In this document: one piece after another, positions 13,915 through 19,138 of the stretch
Numbering within the stretch: position 1 is the stretch's first letter
Layout: each line of letters starts with the position of its first letter
From: an uncultured Clostridia bacterium
GTDB lineage: Bacteria; Bacillota_A; Clostridia; Christensenellales; CAG-138
Direction: 5' to 3'
Length of the DNA stretch: 19,138 bases
NCBI GenBank assembly: GCA_937877295.1
Contig: CALFIV010000363.1
Location: 1 to 19,138, forward strand
Notes under the pieces: model-generated
Databases searched by the model: none
Told to the model about the DNA's origin: nothing
The model's input: only the letters and a program-made list of their open reading frames with translations
Position numbers and translations under genes: made by a program

Positions 13915-14829
13915 TCACTTCCAGAGCTCTTCGGGATACTGTCCCTCATCCTTCATCTTGCGAATCGCCGCCTTGAGGAAGGGAAGGTCCGGACGGTTGG
14001 TGACGCCGTGCCAGCGTGCGGAGGTCTCGAGCACCTCAATGCTGATCTTGCCTTCGCGCATCATTGCATCAAGCACGCGCGGAAGCAGATATTCGCATTT
14101 CATCGGGTTTTGCGGCAGATTTTCCTCGAGGAACGCCGGGAAACGCGCTTCGAACGCGTCGAGTACCGTTTTTTGCAGGCCGAACAGGTTCATCGAAACG
14201 AGCGTGTCCAGTGCAAGCGGCGTATAGGTCGCGCCGTCATCCTCGGTGAATGCAGCCGCGCCGTCGCGTTTTTCGATCTTCAAACGTTCGGTGAGTGTAA
14301 TCAGCTTGCCGTCTTCACCGATCTCGCAGACGCCGCGCGCGACAGAACCGAAGTCGCTGAGCGTATTGCCGAGCTGATAGCCGACCATTGCGCATTCGCT
14401 CTCCGGACGGTCTTCCTTCAAAAACGCGTAGATCTTCCGATATGCATCCGCGCCGTAGAAGTCGTCGGCGTTGAGCACCGCAAACGGTGCGTCCAGATGT
14501 TCCTTTGCGCAAAGGATTGCATGCGCAGTACCCCACGGCTTGACACGGCCTTCCGGGATATCGAAGCCCTCCGGCAGCTTGTCAAGCGACTGGAACGCAT
14601 ATTCGAACTGTACGTGCGGACGGATACGCTTGCCTACACGCTCCTCAAAGTCCGCTTCCATTTCTTTTTTGATGATGACGATGACCTTTTCAAAGCCGGC
14701 GCGGATCGCATCGTAAACGGAAAAGTCGAGAATGACGTGATCGTGCTCGTCGATCGGCTCGATCTGTTTCGGTCCGCCGAAGCGGCTGCCCATACCTGCG
14801 GCCATGATCAAAAGAATCGGTTTTTTCAT
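13915..14829 (-). CDS. Sugar-1-phosphate nucleotidyltransferase-like protein
   Basis: A 304-residue protein of the nucleotidyltransferase (GT-A-like) superfamily. It starts with the nucleotide-binding signature ILLIMAAGMGSRFGGPKQIEPI. It continues with a WGTAHAILCAKEHL segment and AVLNADDFYGADAY, whose Asp pair would bind metal. Such enzymes couple UTP or another NTP to a sugar phosphate. The exact substrate is not clear, and the C-terminal part differs from GalU. AAGGAG lies six bases before ATG 14829. The frame stays open far upstream, but that region contains the promoter and the antisense of the phosphatase gene. It shares a transcript with the lipoprotein gene. Confidence 0.85.
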   Translation of the reverse strand: MKKPILLIMAAGMGSRFGGPKQIEPIDEHDHVILDFSVYDAIRAGFEKVIVIIKKEMEADFEERVGKRIRPHVQFEYAFQSLDKLPEGFDIPEGRVKPWGTAHAILCAKEHLDAPFAVLNADDFYGADAYRKIYAFLKEDRPESECAMVGYQLGNTLSDFGSVARGVCEIGEDGKLITLTERLKIEKRDGAAAFTEDDGATYTPLALDTLVSMNLFGLQKTVLDAFEARFPAFLEENLPQNPMKCEYLLPRVLDAMMREGKISIEVLETSARWHGVTNRPDLPFLKAAIRKMKDEGQYPEELWK

Positions 14830-14995
14830 TGTGTGCTCCTTCCTGATTTGCGTGATCTGCCGCCACAAATTGTGACGCGATGTACGTTGTGCGGTTTGTG
14901 CTTCTGTATCGCCGGTGTTGCGAAGGAATGTGTGCGCATATACTGGATACGCCCAAAGACGCGTGTGGAAACGTCTCCTTCCTTCTTCCTGTTTC

Positions 14996-15023
14996 AGTAT
15001 ACCATATTTTTGGAATTTGTGAA
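14996..15023 (-). promoter_or_regulatory. Promoter of the nucleotidyltransferase-lipoprotein operon
   Basis: Minus-strand TTCACA (15023-15018), a 16-base spacer and TATACT (15001-14996). Transcription would start near 14989, leaving an unusually long leader of about 160 bases before ATG 14829. I see no known riboswitch in that leader. Confidence 0.7.
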
Positions 15024-15044
15024 GCCCGAAAAGTCGCTTACCGA

Positions 15045-15073
15045 TTGACGCAAACAAAAAAACCGTGTAGAAT
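15045..15073 (+). promoter_or_regulatory. Promoter of the HAD phosphatase operon
   Basis: TTGACG (15045-15050), a 17-base spacer and TAGAAT (15068-15073). Start is expected near 15080, followed by an AGAGGA ribosome-binding site before ATG 15103. It is divergent from the nucleotidyltransferase promoter. Confidence 0.75.
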
Positions 15074-15102
15074 GAACGTGAAAACTGGAAGAGGAAATCA
15101 TC

Positions 15103-15765
15103 ATGAATCGCATCAGGCTGATCGCTTTCGATCTGGACGGAACGCTGTGCAGCACGCTGAAGGATATTGCAACCGCTTTGAACCTTGCGCTTGCGCATTA
15201 CGGCTACCCGACCTATTCGGACGACGCGGTCTCTGCGCTCGTCGGAAAAAGCGTCGTCTATATGTGCCGGCATGCGATGCCGCAGGGGCATGAGGATGAA
15301 TGGCAGAAGGTCGTCGATCGCTTCTTTGTCGAATACGCCGAGCATCTGTGCGACACCACACTGCCGTATGCGGGCATGCCCGAAACGCTGCACGCGCTGA
15401 AAGCACAGGGCTGCACGCTGGCGGTCGTCACCAACAAGCCGGACGTCAACGCGCGGGCGATGCTCAAAACGCTGTTCCCGCCCGGACTGTTTTCACGTAT
15501 ACAGGGGCAGACGCCCGAATACCCGACCAAGCCCGATCCGTTTATGATGGATCTGGTGCGCGAGGAGCTCGGGTTTACGCGCGAACAAACGCTCTATGTC
15601 GGCGATATGGACGTGGATGTGCAGTTTGCGAAAAACAGCGGTCTGCGCTTTGCCGGATGCGGCTGGGGCTTCCGCGGGGAAGCGTTCTTGCGTGAATCCG
15701 GTGCAGAAACAGTCCTGCAAAAGCCGCAAGCGCTTTTGGAATATTGGAAAACCATCGATCAATAA
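15103..15765 (+). CDS. HAD-superfamily phosphatase, phosphoglycolate-phosphatase-like
   Basis: A 220-residue HAD hydrolase. Motif I is AFDLDGTL, with nucleophile Asp10 and acid/base Asp12. An alpha-helical cap (about 15-85) follows. Motif II is VVTNKP, motif III the lysine in PTKPDP, and motif IV YVGDMDVDV. This layout matches subfamily IA enzymes such as phosphoglycolate phosphatase (Gph) or PpaX, which clear 2-phosphoglycolate or pyrophosphate; the real substrate is not decided by sequence. It is followed after 13 bases by the zinc-ribbon membrane protein gene and shares its terminator. Confidence 0.9.
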   Translation: MNRIRLIAFDLDGTLCSTLKDIATALNLALAHYGYPTYSDDAVSALVGKSVVYMCRHAMPQGHEDEWQKVVDRFFVEYAEHLCDTTLPYAGMPETLHALKAQGCTLAVVTNKPDVNARAMLKTLFPPGLFSRIQGQTPEYPTKPDPFMMDLVREELGFTREQTLYVGDMDVDVQFAKNSGLRFAGCGWGFRGEAFLRESGAETVLQKPQALLEYWKTIDQ

Positions 15766-15778
15766 AGGAGGATTTCGT

Positions 15779-16234
15779 ATGGCATATTGTAAAAACTGCG
15801 GCGCGCAGCTGAATCCGGACAGCAAGTTCTGCCCTTCCTGCGGCGCTCCCGTCACTCCCGTGCAGACAACGTACAAGGCACAGGTCACAGAAGAAACGCC
15901 CGACTGCAACAAGTGGTTCGGCGTGCTGGCCTATCTCGGACCGGTGCTCTTTGTGCCGATGTTCGTCAAGAAGGACTCGAAGTTCGCGCAGTTCCATGTG
16001 CGTCAGGGGTTCAATCTACTGGTCTTCTGGGTGGCGTCTGTCCTCCTGGAGTGCACCGTCGGCCTGATCCCGTACGTCGGCAAGTATTTCTTCAACCCCA
16101 TTGTCTATATCGCGCAGGTCGGCATCACCGTGTTCTCGATCATCGGAATCGTCTTTGCGCTGCAAGGCAAAATGAAGCCGCTGCCGCTGTTCGGCGACAA
16201 GCTGGATCTGCTGAAAACGCTGTTCAAGAGATAA
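15779..16234 (+). CDS. Zinc-ribbon membrane protein (DUF4870-like)
   Basis: A 151-residue protein. The N-terminus is a zinc ribbon with two Cys pairs (Cys4/Cys7 and Cys18/Cys21, in CKNCG and CPSCG). A short linker leads to three or four hydrophobic segments (about 46-62, 78-101, 110-135). FAQFHVRQGFNLL is the hallmark of DUF4870-type small membrane proteins. No enzymatic function is known. AAAGGAGG before ATG 15779 is nearly ideal. It forms a two-gene unit with the phosphatase; no functional link is evident. Confidence 0.85.
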   Translation: MAYCKNCGAQLNPDSKFCPSCGAPVTPVQTTYKAQVTEETPDCNKWFGVLAYLGPVLFVPMFVKKDSKFAQFHVRQGFNLLVFWVASVLLECTVGLIPYVGKYFFNPIVYIAQVGITVFSIIGIVFALQGKMKPLPLFGDKLDLLKTLFKR

Positions 16235-16245
16235 TCGTGCATGAT

Positions 16246-16271
16246 AAAAGCCCGCTGCAAAGCGGGCTTTT
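16246..16271. terminator. Bidirectional intrinsic terminator
   Basis: AAAAGCCCGC (16246-16255) pairs perfectly with GCGGGCTTTT (16262-16271) around a 6-base loop. A-tract and T-tract flank the GC core, so it ends both the rightward zinc-ribbon gene and the leftward ABC exporter gene. Confidence 0.9.
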
Positions 16272-16279
16272 GTTTCGAT

Positions 16280-17983
16280 TTATTCGGAAACGGTCAGCAC
16301 GCCGTTTGCGAGCGTCCACTCGCGATCGGCGATTTCGAGCGCTTTTCTGCGATGCGTGACGATCAGCACCGTACGATCCGTCATCTCTTTCAGATGCAGC
16401 AGCACCGCCGCTTCGGTTGCTTCGTCCAGCGCGCTGGTCGCCTCGTCCAGCAGCAGCATCGGATGATCGGACAGGATCGCACGCGCAATCGAAAGCCGCT
16501 GGAGCTGCCCCTCCGAAAGCCCGCTGCCGCGTTCGCCGAGCACGGTTTCAACACCGTTCTCCAGCTCCCATACAAAATCCGCGCACGCAACGGTCAGCGC
16601 GTTTTTGATCGCTTCCTCCGGGATGGAATCGTCCCCGAACGTCAGCAGCGCACGAATCGTGCCGGAATATGCGCGGTTTCCCTGCGGGACATATGCGAAC
16701 AGCCCGCGGTAAACGGCTGTAAGCGGCTGTGTGCCGTTTTGCTCAAGCAGCTGCAGTCTCCCCTCCTCCGGCACATACAGGCAAAGGAGGAGCTTCAGAA
16801 GCGTCGATTTGCCGCCGCCGGACGCGCCGGTCAGCACGACCGTCTCGCCCTTTCGGATCTCGGCGCACAAATTGCGGAAGACCACCGCCTGCGCATGCTC
16901 GGCGTTCGGATGGTAGGTAAACGTAACTTGCTCCATCCCGATTCCGCGGAATGCATCCCGATAATACGCGTCGATTTCCTCCGGCGTCTTCTGCGGCAGT
17001 TCGCAGTCGGGCGCATACGATTCCGCCTCCATCAAGCGCTCGGCGCTGGCGATCGTTGCATAGTATTGCGGCAGATACCCCGCAAGGTTGGCAAACGGTG
17101 TCTGAATCTGTCCGACCAATTGCAGGATCGCGGCAAACGTGCCGTAGGTCAGAACGCCGCGCAGAATTCCGAAGCCGCAAAAGATTGCCGCCGCCGCATA
17201 GACGCCGTACATCAACAGCCCGTACAGAAAGTTTGCAAAGCACGAATAACGGCTGCGTTTTAACCGCGCCGCGCGATGCGCTTCCATCGCTTCGTTTGCC
17301 TGCTTTTCCGCATCAGCCTCACGCTGGAACGTGCGCACAAGGATCAGCTCGGAGAGCCGTTCGGAAAGCGTCACCCGCAGTCTGCCGTCCGCTTCGCGGA
17401 TGTTGGCGTGCAGCGATTTCAGCTTCTTGCGGAACAGATACCCCACCAGAACGATCAGCGCGCCGACCGGGATGACCGCCCATGTGACCGCATGCAGCAG
17501 CCAAAGCGTCGCGCCGACGGCGCTGACCAGCATCACCAGCATGCCGCTTGCTTCCGGAACAATCGAAACGATGCCGTTCGCCGCAATCGTCGTATCGGAT
17601 ACGAGCCGGTTCATCCATTCCTCGGTATGCACCGCAGTGACCGCCGCAAAGTCGCGGTCGAGCAGAACGGAGAACAATCGCTGCTTCAGTCGGTTCTCCA
17701 GCGTGCTCAGCGCGTGTTCCTTAAACCAGCGGATAAACGCGCGCAGCAGAAGCTGTGTGACGATAACGCCGACGAACAGCGCAGCATACAGGAGAAACCC
17801 GCGCGCATTGCGGCTGACTGCGCTGTCAACCATGTATCGCAGCATCCACGCAAGCGCAACGCCGCTGACGCCGTTGACGACGTCCGCAATCAGCAGCAGG
17901 AAGACTTCCCACCGGATACCGGCCGAAGCCTTCCAAAGCCAGTTCAACGGTCTTTGTGCGGTTGTGCGTCGTTTGTTTTTCAT
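16280..17983 (-). CDS. ABC exporter, fused membrane and ATPase domains
   Basis: A 567-residue half-transporter of the MsbA/LmrA-like type. Six membrane segments occupy about residues 25-305. The ATPase domain has Walker A GASGGGKST (386-394), a Q-loop in YVPQGN (Gln434), the signature LSEGQ (489-493, Glu for the usual Gly), Walker B MLLLDEAT (509-516) and the H-loop His544. There is no N-terminal C39 peptidase domain, but a separate peptidase gene precedes it. ATG 17983 overlaps that gene's stop as ATGA; the upstream open frame is not used. As the last gene of a cassette with a PqqD-domain protein, it may export a peptide; the substrate is unknown. Confidence 0.92.
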   Translation of the reverse strand: MKNKRRTTAQRPLNWLWKASAGIRWEVFLLLIADVVNGVSGVALAWMLRYMVDSAVSRNARGFLLYAALFVGVIVTQLLLRAFIRWFKEHALSTLENRLKQRLFSVLLDRDFAAVTAVHTEEWMNRLVSDTTIAANGIVSIVPEASGMLVMLVSAVGATLWLLHAVTWAVIPVGALIVLVGYLFRKKLKSLHANIREADGRLRVTLSERLSELILVRTFQREADAEKQANEAMEAHRAARLKRSRYSCFANFLYGLLMYGVYAAAAIFCGFGILRGVLTYGTFAAILQLVGQIQTPFANLAGYLPQYYATIASAERLMEAESYAPDCELPQKTPEEIDAYYRDAFRGIGMEQVTFTYHPNAEHAQAVVFRNLCAEIRKGETVVLTGASGGGKSTLLKLLLCLYVPEEGRLQLLEQNGTQPLTAVYRGLFAYVPQGNRAYSGTIRALLTFGDDSIPEEAIKNALTVACADFVWELENGVETVLGERGSGLSEGQLQRLSIARAILSDHPMLLLDEATSALDEATEAAVLLHLKEMTDRTVLIVTHRRKALEIADREWTLANGVLTVSE

Positions 17984-18441
17984 GCCCTGTTTCGGTTTGG
18001 AAATAGCTTGCGGAACGCTCTTGCGGCAACTCCGCGCAAGCGAAGCCAAAGAATCCGCAGCGCGCTTGTATGCATCCAGACAAACGAGTAGATGCGATAC
18101 GCGCAGTCCGTCACCCAACGCTCCTTCCCCTTGCGGACGTATCCGACCATGACGCCAAGGATATCATCGTCCGTGATGCCGTATTCCTTTCGGATGCAGT
18201 TGTCGCCGAGAATGACATAATCCTGTTCCCGTACGGCAATAATCCGGTGCAGCACATACGATTTGGGCGGACGGCGATACAGGACGACGTCGCATTTTTG
18301 AAACCGTTCTTCGCCCTTCCGCTGCACGACGAAAACGTCCCTGCCCTGCTTCAAAAGCGGCATCATGCTCGTTCCCTTGAAGGGGCTGATCAGCCGTTCG
18401 TTGCTTTTCAGGTATTCTTCGTAGGTCGCATGCTCAGTCAT
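17980..18441 (-). CDS. S24/S26-family peptidase, signal-peptidase-like (Ser-His type)
   Basis: A 153-residue peptidase-like protein. FKGTSMMPLLKQGRDVFVV holds the presumed nucleophile Ser25 in the SMxP motif of signal peptidases. KCDVVLYRR is the box D-like strand. YVLHRIIAV puts His65 where S26B (SipW/eukaryotic-type) enzymes have His in place of Lys, and YVILGDNC is the GDN box. The N-terminal membrane anchor of ordinary signal peptidases is absent; a hydrophobic, basic C-terminal stretch (about 115-145) could bind the membrane. It overlaps the PqqD-domain gene by eight bases and the ABC gene by four. The likely job is cleaving a leader from an exported peptide, but this is inference. Confidence 0.8.
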   Translation of the reverse strand: MTEHATYEEYLKSNERLISPFKGTSMMPLLKQGRDVFVVQRKGEERFQKCDVVLYRRPPKSYVLHRIIAVREQDYVILGDNCIRKEYGITDDDILGVMVGYVRKGKERWVTDCAYRIYSFVWMHTSALRILWLRLRGVAARAFRKLFPNRNRA

Positions 18442-18694
18442 CGATCGCACCGATCTCTTTGAGCTGCTCCACCGCACGGTGCACGTCGGCCGCGATCGTT
18501 TCTCTCGGCGCGTTGTAGATCTTGCACATCGCGTCGGTGATCGCATCCTCCGTCGTTTCATTCTTCAAAAGCTCCAGAACCTTGCCGAGCGTTGCGTTGC
18601 CCCGCACAATTCCGTGGAACGAGGAACTGCCCAGCGGAACGAGCATCGCTTCGTTCTCCGTGATATGTGTAATGAATTCCGGTTTCAGTTTCAT
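18434..18694 (-). CDS. PqqD-family protein (RiPP recognition element-like)
   Basis: An 86-residue protein with a PqqD-like fold pattern. It has an N-terminal beta region (TENEAMLVPLGSSSFHGIVRGNATLGKVLELLKN), where the FHGIVRGNATLGKVLELL segment corresponds to the usual hNxTaxxiwelL motif. Helices follow in TEDAITDAMCKIY and IAADVHRAVEQLKEIGAI. PqqD domains bind the leader of ribosomally made peptides and present it to modifying enzymes. GAGG lies eight bases before ATG 18694, and the gene starts 14 bases after the pullulanase stop. No radical SAM enzyme or precursor is visible nearby. Confidence 0.82.
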   Translation of the reverse strand: MKLKPEFITHITENEAMLVPLGSSSFHGIVRGNATLGKVLELLKNETTEDAITDAMCKIYNAPRETIAADVHRAVEQLKEIGAIDD

Positions 18695-18708
18695 AGAATT
18701 ACCTCACT

Positions 18709-19138
18709 TTATTTTCTGACCAGATACACGCTCATCTGCGGGACGATGACCTCGCCGGAAACGGTATCCATGGGCTCTGCCGATACGGCCTTGCCGTTCA
18801 TCAGCACGCCCCATTCACCTTCGGGCAGTACGAAGGAAGCGTCGACGCCGGTCGGATTAATCCGTGCGATCGCAACCGTTTCGTCATCCTGCGTATAGGT
18901 GACCGTGATCGATCCGTCGGACTCGTTGACCTCGCACGTCACGTCCGCATCCTTCAGGAACGCATTTGCCTTACGCATGGCGATGAGATCGCGATAGAAG
19001 TCGCGCATTGCCATGACCATGCTCTCGGCCGTCAGCGCATCCCAATCGAGATTGTTGACCTCGTCGGAGGCGTCGTAGCTGTTGCCGTTGCCGCCCTTGC
19101 TGCGCAGCAGCTCCTCGCCCGCAAGCCAGAACGGCGTG
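18709..19138 (-). CDS. pulA: Type I pullulanase (C-terminal part)
   Basis: The right edge cuts this gene; 143 C-terminal residues are visible. They begin TPFWLAGEELLRSKGGNGNS and continue YDASDEVNNLDWDAL, the hallmark late-barrel region of type I pullulanases and related debranching enzymes. RDFYRDLIAMRKANAFL and a C-terminal beta-sandwich ending in YLVRK follow. The family hydrolyses alpha-1,6 branches in pullulan, amylopectin or glycogen; the catalytic residues lie outside the window. It is the first visible gene of a leftward unit with the PqqD-domain gene 14 bases downstream. Confidence 0.88.
   Translation of the reverse strand, partial: TPFWLAGEELLRSKGGNGNSYDASDEVNNLDWDALTAESMVMAMRDFYRDLIAMRKANAFLKDADVTCEVNESDGSITVTYTQDDETVAIARINPTGVDASFVLPEGEWGVLMNGKAVSAEPMDTVSGEVIVPQMSVYLVRK

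Noticed and set aside
14826..14939. 37-codon ORF overlapping the nucleotidyltransferase start
   Set aside because: No Shine-Dalgarno and no codon pattern suggesting regulation; mentioned only as part of the long leader.
14827..15393. Upstream extension of the nucleotidyltransferase frame
   Set aside because: It covers the promoter and the antisense of the HAD phosphatase; the nucleotide-binding signature begins right after ATG 14829, which has a good SD.
17984..18118. 45-residue N-terminal extension of the ABC exporter
   Set aside because: It overlaps the peptidase gene in another frame; ATG 17983 sits in an ATGA overlap and begins a normal exporter sequence.
1..19138. CRISPR arrays, insertion sequences, phage or integron features, tRNA or rRNA genes
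   Set aside because: No regularly spaced repeats, terminal inverted repeats, transposase or integrase motifs, or RNA gene signatures were seen in any intergenic stretch.

Overview
The window reads as chromosomal DNA from a GC-rich, Gram-positive-type bacterium, most likely a Clostridia-like Firmicute (possibly a gut commensal). The grounds are the long-form ribosome hibernation factor tail, strong AGGAGG-type ribosome binding sites, sigma-A promoters close to TTGACA-17-TATAAT, a lipobox foldase-like protein, an OmpR/HAMP two-component pair, an EpsC-type serine acetyltransferase, and starch-degrading GH13 enzymes. This is inference from gene content; no rRNA or other phylogenetic marker is present. 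No CRISPR array, insertion sequence, phage, tRNA or rRNA was found, and coding density is high.

Layout. 1-3340: end of hpf (+) converging on a SpoU-type RNA methyltransferase (-), with a shared bidirectional terminator. Upstream of the methyltransferase lie a small DUF1858 redox-disulfide protein (-) and a neopullulanase-like GH13 amylase (-). 3341-9115, rightward: an AI-2E/YtvI-like membrane protein, then a tightly coupled three-gene unit (response regulator, histidine kinase, membrane-anchored protein of unknown function), then a MATE transporter. 9128-10564, leftward: two small P-loop kinases and an ABM-domain monooxygenase. 10628-12722, leftward: cysK-cysE behind a cysteine-rich leader peptide and an intrinsic terminator. 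12719-15023, leftward: a sugar nucleotidyltransferase and a SurA/PrsA-like lipoprotein. 15045-16271, rightward: a HAD phosphatase and a zinc-ribbon membrane protein. 16280-19138, leftward: the end of a type I pullulanase, then a PqqD-domain protein, an S26B-like peptidase and an ABC exporter in overlapping order.

The strongest signal is the leader of cysK-cysE. A consensus promoter drives a short transcript with a well-formed ribosome binding site and a 25-codon ORF carrying five Cys codons within eight positions. A GC-rich hairpin with a U-tract follows, and then cysK. The arrangement fits translation-dependent attenuation of cysteine synthesis, rather than the T-box or SAM riboswitch usual in Firmicutes. 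Two overlapping pairs of complementary 7-mers in the leader could provide alternative folds.

Two other themes recur. Three promoters (amylase, AI-2E protein, MATE) place the -10 box within 10 bases of the start codon and predict leaderless or nearly leaderless mRNAs. In addition, the PqqD/RRE protein, S26B-like peptidase and ABC exporter form a compact RiPP-like export cassette behind pullulanase with no visible precursor or modifying enzyme.
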